A DNA stretch of 64,000 nt. Origin: Membranipora membranacea (Eukaryota; Bryozoa; Gymnolaemata; Cheilostomatida; Membraniporidae). Both the position numbers and the translations under genes were made by a program. Location: NCBI GenBank assembly GCA_914767715.1, contig OU612074.1:5287501-5351500 (forward strand). The letters are read 5' to 3'. Numbering within the stretch: position 1 is the first letter of the stretch; each line of letters opens with the position of its first letter. Below the pieces are notes generated by a model, which was given only the letters and a program-made list of their open reading frames with translations, searched no databases and was not told where the DNA came from. Below are positions 36,047 to 48,800 of this stretch, piece after piece.

Positions 36047-36812
36047 TCAGCACTCAGTCGCTGTGTTCATATAAACTTCGTGTATCTTAAGAGATCTTCT
36101 CATCACAACACCCTCAGAGCTGACAGCGGGAGCAGATACAGGAGGGGGATAATTACTCATATCTACAGGAGCGGATACTGTTAGTGAAGGGGAGTTATCT
36201 CCCTCCTCATAGTCTGTGGATCCTCTTCTCTGCCATACAGGAGATTGGGGTCTTGTAGTAGTATTACTATTATTATTATCCAGACTACTTCTAGAGTTAT
36301 AGGCTATAGGATCTTGTGATGAGTAGACTAACCTAGCAGCGCTGCCTCCATCACTACCTACTGATGTCTTACTACAGTGATTAAGCATAGTACTATCAGT
36401 AAGGTCTAATAAGTCACCATAAGTCCTCGATCGTCCCCCCTGTGTATCCAGGTCTGGCAGTGTTAACTTATCGCTATCGAGGTTCATAGAGTATCGATTA
36501 TCTGTGAGTCTGTGTGAGGTATGGTGTGGTATCTGGTGTGAGGTATGGGCGTATGATGAGGGATTATTTACTGCGGAGGGGTCTGTAGTATAATCAGCTG
36601 ATAGTGTAGAGAGTCTGGTGTGGTGAGGTGGTACTGAGTCTATCACAGAATGACGAGAAGTTGTCTGCTCTATATGAGAATGTCTGAGTCTCATCTGCAC
36701 ACTGTCAGTAGGTACAGTGGAAGTCTTACTTTTAGGTACAGTCATCCTCCTAACTGACTCTCGGATTATCTGCCTCATGTATTTTAGGAATTCGCTCCTC
36801 TTCTCCACATTG
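36047..36812 (-). other. TIAM last exon: PH end and Ser/Thr-rich tail
   Basis: The exon opens with the last PH helix ([19 protein letters not shown]), corresponding to the C-terminal helix of the TIAM PH domain. It continues for about 240 residues of low-complexity sequence rich in Ser, Thr, His and Pro with no recognised domain. The protein ends ...VYMNTATEC, which is not a classical PDZ-binding C-terminus. Confidence 0.85.
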
Positions 36813-39800
36813 CTGTAAAAAAGTTATCAGAGTATTATAAATGTGATACACAGGCCCTAAATATCATTATCATAATGAGGAATGTCTATAACGGAACTCT
36901 CTGACTGCAAGATTGAACAAAACTTTTGGAAAGCTCATATCACAGAAAATTGTGGATGATGTGATTCTTACCTATCGAAGGGGGCCTTCCAATTCAATTC
37001 AGCCAAAATCACTATCTGATCGTTTACTAATTGATGGAACTATATAGATTCCGAGTGAACGAATTAAATTGATTGTAAGACCAAGTGAGCGATTATTTTG
37101 AGCTAAAATAATTGTTTTAATTTACTTTGAAAAGCATTGCCCATTCTAATTGACCACCCCCCCCCCCCAGACTATCAGTCTTATCTGACTGCCTCTATGA
37201 CTCACCTGCAGGCCATATGGAAGATCTTCTCTGGTCTGCTTTCAGAGGTAGATTTAAGATGTAAAAGTTCCCACAGTGCTACAGGACCTCTAGCGTGGGT
37301 AGTAGGTAGTGTCCGTACTTGTATCTCTGTGACTGGTAAGAACTTAGTATATATTGTCTCTGGTCCTGAGTCTAGCACAACACCACGCGCTGTTCCACTC
37401 TGAATTTAAAAATGAATGAAGTTAGTTTTCATTGTGACTATAAGGACAAAACAAAGAAATGCTGAATTTGGAAAAAATCTGCATAAAAATAGCAACCACT
37501 CACTCATAGAAATGGTCTACGATTAACTTAGTAAGATCCCCAAAATCATATCATGTTGGCACAATACTTGTGCTGACACTGAAAATCTCTGAATCAGTGG
37601 AACCTTCCAATCGGTAAAAAGGCAATCTATCATGAGCTACTTTCATATTAGACTGAGGGCTGAGAATTAGGACCTGCAGCAAGAACATTATAAGCCTGTA
37701 ATCACTACTAACCTTGTATTTGCCTGGTTTTCCCTTTAGTTTTTCCTGACAGAGGAGGACAACACCGTGTTTGAACACGAATATTGTAGTGATATGCTCC
37801 CAGCCTTTTCTAGGTTTGGAGATATCATCATAAGCATTCAGCCAATCAGCCTCACCGTAAAACTACAAAAGTTTGGTGTAGGAGATATATAGGAGGTATA
37901 TAACAAGGTCTATACTCAGCCTGTGGTCTACATTTATTCAGTAAATAATAGCATTATGAGGGGTTTTGTGCTATCTAGTGGTACATGATGACACCAATGC
38001 TCAACTTTTAGGCTATAAGTCAATATAATGAGGTCATTTTGCGATTTTCATGTGAACTAGATTAGGCTTTCTATGCCTGCTTTCGACATGATGTATGTCA
38101 AGTTCTGAGGTTGGAGTCTGCTTATGCTTATACAAACTTAAAATGACATGTAATGCATACCTGTAAGTCCCCTACATTGAGCTCCAGTTTCCTTTTATCC
38201 ACCCCTGTTGTTGTCCCGTTTCCTGTGTGAATCTGTTTGTGGGTGTGGCTTCGCATGATGTCATCAAACACTGTGCCAAACTCCTCATATATCTTCTGCA
38301 TCTCATTAATATGCTCAGCTACAGACTCCATAGCTTTGAGGGCATCACTAAACATGAAAACAATGGAGATAAGTTACAGTTGGCTCTATAACTAATAGTA
38401 GATGTTATTCTAACAAGGAGAATAGGGGTGCGGGTAAAGCAACACCAAGTAGAAGGGGGGGGGGGGGAGGTAATAGTATAAGGGTGTAGTACATATTGTT
38501 GCAGATTGTCAGGAATAGCAATAATATAGTTGGACGATCTAATTTATCATTATCGGTGACAATGTTGTGGCAGCTAGCCCAATCTTACAGATGAGAGCCT
38601 TGGCATCATAGATATAGACAGAAGGCTACTTACTTTATATTTGGATATTTGTACAGTTCTAACTTAAGATGCTATATATACCGACACGGTACTTACTTTA
38701 GAAGTAAATCTGACTGCAGTACTTACTAAATATGTACATAGTCACAGAGTACTTACTTGAGATGTGTATATTCACTGCTATCAGGCAGAGTTAGAGATCT
38801 GAGCTGTGTAAGTAGTAGCGGATATTTCAGTATTCTCTGTATAGGCTTTATAAGATAACTCTCCAGTGTGGCTGAGTGCTGCTGCTTAGGATTACGAGCA
38901 TGTAGAAACTCATATAATTCGGAGTTGTCTCCCGGGCTGAGAACCTTCTGCGCCCGAGAGTGACTAGCACAGAATGATGAGTAGAGTTTGAAGTGATTGG
39001 CGTAGTACATAAACGATCCAGCTATGGAGAACAGTATCTTCTGAAAAAATATAAAAATATATATATCATAATTAAGAGTTATCCACCTAATGTCAAGGAT
39101 GGGACAACTCCCAGAAACAAACAATATACATTGATTGATTGATTGTTTTACACTGAGTATATTATTGTTTTATAGTGTGTCACAAATCATACATGTTTAT
39201 CAAGTGCTGATCGGGTGATTACGCTGACAAGTATCATCGTTATTAGTTACAGGTTTATATAAAGTATAGTTGGTGTTTAATGTATGCCAGTACATAATTG
39301 CACTGTTTCAAGCATGCTCGAAAAGGGCAACTGTTCCTCCTGAACTTCTTTTCTCCTCTAGGGTAGATGAACTAATCAGTAATAGAGGAATCTACCAATG
39401 TCAACAGGGAAGAGAGAGGAAGGGAGAACACAGAATTTGTGCAGCGATCTGTCTCAATGTAATTCTTGGCACACAATACAACTCAGAAATTTAAAACTCA
39501 AAGCTCTATACAGCCAACAAATCTGAGCCAATTAACTTTCAAAAAATCAATATTAACATTGACGGCCAATTTCAATTAATTTTCAAATCTAAGTGACTGT
39601 GTGTCAGGCCAACTAACCACTAATGTGGTCATTTCTACACAAAGACAGGAAATATACATTAAAGCTCTTGAACAAGGTTTCTCTTTGTCAGAAATTGATC
39701 CAATCATGGGGGAACACAATCTAGTTTTGTAAAAGTGACTTCATTATTGACTTCATGTGAAGTTTTTACAACATGCAGCGTTAATAATATGAGAGAGCAA

Positions 39801-42800
39801 CTCAACTCTCATTGCTATACCAAGTTTGGTCCATTTCCTGTGTTCGGAGCTGCTCCCCTCCCCCCTCCACTGGTCAAGCCGCAGGCAAAGGCTTGGTAGT
39901 TAATTCTTGAACCCTTTGCCTGCGTCGTGACCAGTGGAAGGGAGCAACAGGAATGCAGGCAATTGGACTAAACTTGATCTGCTCATATTGTTGACACTTC
40001 ATTTCTTGGTCAGAAAAATTATACTTAGAGTTCTAATTGCCTGACAGTATTTAGTATCTTTGCTTAGGGCTGAAGTTGGAAGCTTGGCTTCAGTTGGGCG
40101 TAACAGTGTCAAGTGAAAGGCTCAATTATCATATTGTCTGAGATGATGTTGGTGTCCAATAGCAGATAAATTGATACTTGACAATAAAGTGAACTTGAGA
40201 GTTTTACATACAATTTGATCGGTGCACATCGATTAAGAAACCATCATGAATCCTTTTGTCACAAAGTAAAAGTGAACAACAGTCTAAACTGGTATACGAT
40301 TCAGAATAAAATGTTATCAAGCAGAAAATTGATCAGATGTTATGTCTGAAAACGAAATAACTCTATAATTGTCTGACAATTTGGCAGTTTGTCAACATTT
40401 ATAGAGATTAGGAGCTCTTCAGACTAGAGAAGATTAGTGTAGAGTGAGGTGATCGTAGGTCAGGTAATGATGTAATATAAGATTATCCTGAGTATATTAT
40501 CTAAGTATATTATGTGAGTAGGCCTGTGGTGGGGTGTAGGTATATAGGAGTAGTAGTGTAGTGACCTGGTGATTATCTCCTCCTAATCCTCCTCATGTAC
40601 TTATAGAGAATGATGTAATAATTATAACCTGACATCCCATCTCAGCCCCCTTCTCACAGGTAATATTATGTGAGTGTGTATAGCTTCCCGCCATGTCCTC
40701 CTCCTACCCTTCCTACACAGTCTTAACCCCACTCCTAAACAGTCTGAGACTACAGATAATCTCTATACACTTCCTGTGATCCAAGTTTATTATCACATGG
40801 TAATATTGGATCTGACCACAAACTGAACTTACTACATACTAACTAACTTACTAACTATATTGTATTGTCATGCGTAAAGGGGGGGGGGGGGAGGGAAGAA
40901 ATGAGACCATACTTTCCAGAAAACAGAAAAATGACACCCATAGTTGACAATTTTTAATTTTCACTGATAGAAAACTTTCTTGATGTAAGAGGGTTGAGTA
41001 TGTTCCATCAGTGTAGTTACCAACGTTGTTGTGATTAGGGAGTTTGAGATATGAGTGATTGGCGTAAGTTATGGGCTGAAGTATAGCGTTGGTAGGGAGA
41101 AGCCAGGATAAATCGGTCAAGACCAGCGTGGGAATTGAACCCAGGACCTCTCGCTATTGATATGATCAGTTGTGCAATCAAAGCCGCCTCATTTAAACAG
41201 TTACAGTGGCTTGGCTGGGGGGCCGTCGGGCGGGGGGCAAGAGTCTGGGTGCTCAGACTAGGAGAGTATCTGCCTCTTTTTCTCACCTTAAACTCATGAG
41301 CTGCAGTGTAGAGTACAAACGACTCGTCGTCTACGGCCTCCTCTAGGTTACGGAGAAACTCCTTCTGGAAGTGTACGATCTGTTGAATATTACCCACGAG
41401 ACGTACAACCTCATCGCTGGATAAAAATGTCTCCTCTTTCAGCGGCTCCAGATATCTACAAAATAAATATATCAGTGATAAGTACTATTAAATATATCAG
41501 TAATATGTTGTTAGACCAAGTTAGGTTAGACTTAGATCCAGTTTAATCCTATTGCCTGCTTTCCAGTTGCTCCCTCCCACTGGTCACGCCGCAGGACGGA
41601 ATAACTGGAATGCAGGCAAAGGGACCAAACTTGGTACAGGTTAGACTAAGATTGTCTGCATTGACTTGCCCCCCCCCCCCCCGTTGATTAGTCTGCGGCT
41701 TATCAGTAGAAGGGGGGCTAAGAAAGGGAACCTGAAGGCAGACATACTGGATCAAACTCGATCTGGTAATTGTTTTTTTTATGGTTTAAAGTATTCAAAA
41801 CATGAAAACATAAGGGCACCAGGATATATGTACTGATTTACTATGACAACAGTTACAAGTACAATGGAAGAACATATTAATATCTTGTAATGACATCTAA
41901 AACATCATTAACATAATAAATATCACAACATAACAATTTGGACTACCGCCATTAAATATAGTAACTGTACAAGTTTATGGAAGCACAATATGTGCCTCTT
42001 ATTCATTGTCTTATGCGTCTTATTTATTCAAGTTAGAAATGAACTACTTAATTATAGAAACCAGAGTCATCACAGATGATGGTTAAATGTTATCCATGCA
42101 GCCTTTTTTGGCACCAGTATACTGAGGGCTAGTCTTACAACAACACCTAACTGTTTTCCAATCAGTTAGAGATGAGGATAATAATGTTTGTCTCGTTTGA
42201 AGTTCAGTTCGCTAGATGGGTGTAGATGATTAAATGATGTGAGTTCTGACAGGTTTTTAATAAGTTTTGATCAATATTTTAATTTTTTTAACTTCCCTAT
42301 TGATAGCAGCTCTTTAGTCTACTTGTATACTGTCTAACTAAGTAGAGCCACCCAATGATATGATATGATATAAAAGTATTGTTGGAAAACACTAACATAT
42401 ATTTAACTGTCTAAAGCAGCCTAACAAACAAAAACTCAAAAAAAGTCTATTCTTGAATGGTTGAAGGGTGTGAACTGATCTAATTAACACAGGAGGGCTC
42501 AAAATACGGAGCTAGACAGTCATTTATCTGACTTTGATTCGCTGCTAGAATAATGCTGTCGATAGCTTTGTTGCTTTGTCAATTCATGGAAAGTTCTTTT
42601 GCCAAGCCGATCTTAAAATAAAGCTTTCTACGGCGTGTCAATTAGTTTAATGTGGGATGAGGGCCCTTGAATCTATCCGAGCTAGAAAAATAAGTCTGAA
42701 TATAAATAAGCTGCCGATGAGGAGAAGTATTCACAGACACAGTCAGTTATAACGAGAGGACTGAGAGCGACAGAAGTATATTATATGAATGAGAGGATTA

Positions 42801-45800
42801 AGTACAGGACAGCAGCTGGTCTATAGTGATCATCATCTACTCTATAACTCTACTCTACTCATATAATCCAATATAAAAACTAATCTAATGGCTCTAACAC
42901 TTCTAACATCTCACAAATATAAAACCTCCCTAACGAATCTAACACCTTACAACACCTTAGATGTATATAAAACCTCTCCTCACAGCTTTAAAAGCTCCTA
43001 ACTGCTCCTACAAGACCTTAGATGTTTTATGAGGTGCCGAGTGATCTTATGACATTATATAGGATTATATGCACAGTTGATGGAAGTTATTTTTTTCAGA
43101 TGATGAGTTTAAAATAGGAAAAACAACCGGATTAGCCTCCCTACCCACCCACCAGTACTTATTATAACTCATCCAGCCATGTGAGGGTCACAACCATCAT
43201 AATAACTTCATACAAGCTCTTATGTACGAGCCAACCGAGAATTAAGAGCAAGATTTTCTTTTCGAGCTCCAGATAATAGTTAGTCGATGGGGAGCAGATT
43301 TCAGTGCAGGTGGCGGCAGTGGCAGAGCAACTAGCTTCACCACTATCACCACTGCCTCACCAAATGTCCCCTTAGACTTAGGAAGAGTAATTCTCCCTAC
43401 CACCACTACCATCCGACTTCACAAAAGCATGGCCCTTATACTATATGTGAGTACCTCTCCCTACTACTAACCTCTCCATAAGCATAGATAGATCTCTGAC
43501 ATAGGTCCTCTCTGTGTTAATCAGCTCAAGTATAATCTTACGTAGCCTCTGAGCCTCAGATAGCGGCTGTGCTGCTGGTAATATTACAGGGTGGGTCTCC
43601 TCCCCCTCCAACCTCTCATGTGCCATACGACACAGGTGTGTTACCTGCTCAGCGCTCTGCAAACATAAACAAAACATTTAAATTAATCAACGAGGGAATT
43701 AAATTAATTATTCAATTACTTTTTGTGTCTAGGATTCCAGTTTTCAGGGTGTGGACTGTGGACCTATGCCCAGCTTTTTGACAGAGAAACTGTTATGACA
43801 AGATTGAACTTCCCTTCTCTGTCTTCAAAAAGGATGAGCCTCGAGCTAAAAATAACAAGTGAAGTAGTGATAACTGATGACCGAGTTGGTGATTATATTT
43901 TTTAGGATTGTCTCATGTTAGTTAGTTGTAGGTAACCTTTATCCCCATGTGTGTAGAACCAGCACACCCGGGAGAGGATATACTGTCTCATCATTACGTC
44001 AATAAATACTATCAGGAACAGGATGAAGTTAGCTACACAGCGATAACTGTACAGGAAAGACGACTTGTGTTGTAATGCAGAAAATGGAGAAGGAGTTGAG
44101 TAAGATTAAGATAAGGGCACAGCTGTCATGTCCCCATAAGGAAGTTACCCTTAGTTATAGTATAACCGTTACGGAAGTTATTAACATGAGGCGGAGAAAT
44201 ATGGAGCCAAAATATTGCAAACCCATAACACAACCAATGAGGCAGAGAAGGTCATGGCAGGGTCATGGCGCTGTAATGATGTTATGATGAGGATCTACGC
44301 CTAAGCAGCTTCTAGGCAGCTCACGTATTACGATGGACGATCATAAGCTAGAATCACTATAAACACAACACTGTATAAACTATAAGAACCTTCTAATTGT
44401 AACCAATTGGCATTTTATTCTTGTTATCGTTCTTAATATTTATGACGAACAACAGGTCAGGTTTATAGTTTAGAGCCAGCAGCAAAGGGACATTGGGAGA
44501 ATATTAAACAGCAGGAGCAGCGCATATCAGTCCTACAGTCCCCACAACCTTGCCTGAGGTATTAGTCTGAGGTCTATACTCTAAAGGCTAATAATACGTC
44601 TCGTGAGACTATAAGTACCTATAGGGTTAATAATAACTCCTTACAGGAGTACCCTCTCTCTATTACTTCTCTCCTGCCCTCAAGGCTTTAATATCTAATA
44701 ACCACTCAATCAGCACAGTCATATCCCACAGGGTGTTAAACACTTTCACCTTTTTATATCCCAGAGGGTTTTAATAACCGAAAGAAACCACAAGATAACC
44801 TGATCATTTCACAATAATATGTCATATAGTCACATTATAGTGTATTCTCGTTACTATGTTAATGTTTTATCTGGATTAGAGTTTTGCAACAAAAAACACA
44901 CAATAGCAATTTTTTTTAGGAGTGCAGGGTATAAAAGAGACTAGCAATCAACTACAGCACTTTATGATGATTTCACAATATATCACATATAATAGTATCA
45001 TCCTATGTGAATGTATTATCCTGTATCTCAGTTGATTTTTTTGCGACAAAAAACAAACAATAGTAATTTCGTTAGGTGCACAGGAGTGCAAGGTACTTAT
45101 GGGACTAGCAATCAACTACAACATTTATATCCAATCAACTGTTGAAGGTAATAACCCTGGTTGGTATGCAGCTAATCCCGACTATATCATAAATGCAATC
45201 AATTTCATCCCAATAATTCTTCAATGCTTCATCATTTGTGGGCGATTGTTAATAGTTTATAGTGAAGAGGTATAGCTAATTTCTGCTGTTGTGTATATAT
45301 TAGATGTATTGAGGTTTCTCCTTGACCTGGTGGTAAGGACGATACTAGACCGAGTTTGGTCCATTTGCCTGCATTCAGAGTTGCTCCTGCTCCACTGGTC
45401 ACCCCGCAGTGGAAGGGAGCAACTGGAATGAAGACAATCGAATAAAACTTCGGCGATACTGCAGCAGTGAAAACCTAGACCAAGTTTCGTCCATTTGCAT
45501 GGGGAGCAACTAGAATGCAAGCTTACTGGATCTAACTTGATCTAGAGAAAGCCGTATCAGTGCATTCGTTTACTGTAGAGACATTCTCTCTGTATAGACA
45601 GGTGCACTTAATATATCTGGTATTAAAGATGAGAGTTTGATAAACAAACCAGAAACAAGTCTGCATTAATCTGAGGAATGCAAATAATCATTAATTATCA
45701 CAGAGAGACTAATTTAACCTGCAATCTAATTAAGACACCCAGATCCGCATCAGAGAAACCAATCTGTAAGCTGACCAGATTCTGGTACATTAAATATCTT

Positions 45801-48800
45801 TGTATGAGATCAGGTGTTTTATAAAAGGTAGCTGCTGCATTTCACAGAGTACAGAGAGTTTGTATTATCTGTAAACGCACTGAAGCCACCTGATGCCCTT
45901 TTGCTGTGTATGAGATTATTTGTGTGTTGTGTATGCTGTAGTCGTGCAGGCACATATTTTTAGGGGAGGCAGGGATGCTCTGCCTCCCCTAGAATGCTCA
46001 ATAGAGTGGCGCAAAAATGCTATAATTGAATATCCCATGTTAGACTCAGCTTCCGTTTGCTATTTATATTATTCATGCGCTTTGGAGGCTGGGGATAAAC
46101 ACCAGACTCCGCAGGAGGAGCTTACGATGCCCAACCTCCCCTACCATTTTTTGGAAACTATGGTCCTGCAGTGTAAGAGCTGAGTTTGTTTGTTGTGTAT
46201 GCTCTAGTAGTGTCTATTATGGATATTTAGATGCACTCTGATGTATAGATAAGAATGGCAGCACATAGTATACACACCTCTCTGTATATACAATAGTATT
46301 GTGTACTGAGCACTCTATGACCCGTGTTAGATAAAGGATCAGCCCAAGCTTTACTCAGTATATTAGATCAATGTAATATAATCTCTATCATACATCTAAT
46401 TATAGTATAAAGTAAACATGATAAACAAACAATTCCCAGCAGACCTGCAGGGGCTGGAGCGTTTATACTCTCCTCCTAGTGTGAGTGAGGTGATGTGCTC
46501 ATTGATGACTCTTTGGGTGTGTAATTGTCTCTTAATTAATTAAGTATAAACCCAGCAGGTTTAATTAACATTTAGTGAGGTGCTGCCTATCCATGCACTG
46601 TGATACTTTAGGCGGCAAAAATTAGATTGTCATGTGAGAACGAAAAAGGCCAGCGAAGGAGGGTTAGACGATGTTTGCGATAACAAATATCATATACTAT
46701 TCCCCTTAATCAGCATAACTCATTCAATCAGCAGTCAGGCTTAGCACAAACTACAGCCATCATACACCATCATATTATGATGCGCGGGTGGTGTTTCTTA
46801 TGTTATGATATAGTATAACATAATATGATAGGGCTAATATAGTCTAATACCATATACCAGATACTCCTTGCTACTGATCTGTATTATTAAATAGACTGAC
46901 ATGCATTATTTACCTTAAAAAGTGTGAATTTCCTCTGTAGAAACCTCATATTCTCTCGTAATCTCATCGCTTCTCTTACACTTATATCCTTCTAACTTAA
47001 CCAGCTGACAGTATGTAACACACAAACTAGTACAAGGTTTACTATAGAGTACAGCCTCCCCTCAGATAGATAGTGTAGTATGAGCAGCAGACGACGACAG
47101 AGAAGTTATAATATCCACAACATATCCGACAGCATCAAGAGAAGAATACAGGCTGTTGTTTTAATAAATAATCCACACTGGCTATAGATCTATCCACCAA
47201 TATCCGCTGAACTGCTGCCTTACAATGCCAAGTTTACTCAGAATAGAACCGTCAGCTTCAACAATCCGACAGGCTCAAAACATTCACAGGGAAATAATAT
47301 TATCATCAAGCACCATAACAAAACCCTCAAATAATTACCCTATCTTAAGCTCCGCCCCTTTATCTGACTTAAGCCCGCCTACAAATGAATAATGTTGAGA
47401 TGCTGAGAAACGAAAGCACCTCTTATTCATGCGGTCAAGTAAAACAATGTATGAGACAAGTACCTACAATTATCACAGCTTATTGAGCTTATGAGAGCTG
47501 AGCTGAGATATAATTACTATTTTAGCAGACTATTATCTGATGTTGTATCTATTTTGCTGTATCGCAGCTACGCTCTCACTTCGCTGTTGACGTGGTGAGA
47601 GACCATATGACAGCCAAATGTTCACCCATACTGTGACTGTATATACAACATACTTATGTATGCAATAACAATACTCATTACCAACGTACACATCTAGTGT
47701 TATACTTAACAAACAACCATCACCAAAACAAACTATGACTGTATGTGACTAACAATAACACATATACCAGCGCAGCAACGTTACATCACCAACCAACGTC
47801 TGTAAGAAAGACAAACTGGGATCTCAGCACAGCAAACACATTTATGTGTGGCAGAGTGGGAATGGTGCGTCGCCCTTATGTGGCAAGGGTTTTATCTTCC
47901 TAATATGGCGAGCGCTTGTCTAACCATAAGAAAATTCATTATATACATGACCAGATCTGGTAAATGGTGAAATTAATCATCTGCAGACCTAAAAAAGGAA
48001 ACTGCTGTATCTGAGGAGACAATAATGTAACATAAAAACTACATAAATATAATATCAACTGCTTTATGATAATTATTATCAGCATTTCATTATATTAATG
48101 TTTCAGAATTTACAAGACATCTCACAAAAAGTTGCTTCACTAATGTCTTTATAACCTTGACAGCTTGTCTACAGATCTCGACATATTCCTGAAGACTCCT
48201 GCAGATTCCTACAAATCAACAGGTGACAGGTGAAGCCAATGACACGTCTTACCCTTTCAAAGACTTTGACATTCCTACATGTCTCTACACATTCCTGCAA
48301 ATCAACAGTCAAATTCTTGTATGACCGAAGAGGAAATGGTGATGGATGATGACAGCACGTCTTAGCCTTTCAGATGCTCAGAGGAAAGAGGAGACTTTGA
48401 CAATGAGAGACTCACAGACAGACAGACAGAGAGAGGAGACTAACCTTATGATGTATAATTCGTCTCAATGATTTCTTCCTAACTCTCATCTTCAAGTGTG
48501 GAGATATAACTTAGAGTGGCTGTATAAGTTATCGCCCTCAGATGCTGTATTAATTATCCCCCTTAGAAGTAATAGAATGTGACAGCGGAATATCAGAACA
48601 GTACAGTGTCTGAGGTTAGCCTCCTCTCTGGTTGTATGGCAGTAAACTATCTCGGTAACAAACGGTGCAGCTGACTAAAACATGACGGTCTCTCGGTGAC
48701 TTGTCGCTGTGTGATATGTGTACCGCGTTACTTCTGCGTGCTGTGTATACCAGGAAATATTCCCAGATCAACTGACCAACCACTATATTTAGACTATATA

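Larger units (their letters stand above)
37206..43656 (-). other. DH-PH catalytic cassette of the TIAM gene
   Basis: Six exons carry it. DH begins at [20 protein letters not shown] (exon at 43,472-43,656), runs through [15 protein letters not shown], the [11 protein letters not shown] region and [19 protein letters not shown], and ends at [20 protein letters not shown]. The PH domain follows ([50 protein letters not shown]). The [15 protein letters not shown] helix is the best-conserved part of the GTPase-contacting face in TIAM proteins. Nothing catalytic appears to be lost. Confidence 0.93.

Noticed and set aside
43723-43905. Plus-strand 60-codon frame next to the DH exon, similar in part to 52,245-52,300
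   Set aside because: Similarity is limited to about 25 bp around GTGTGGACTGTGGACCTAT. There are no splice borders or domain, so it is more likely a small dispersed repeat.
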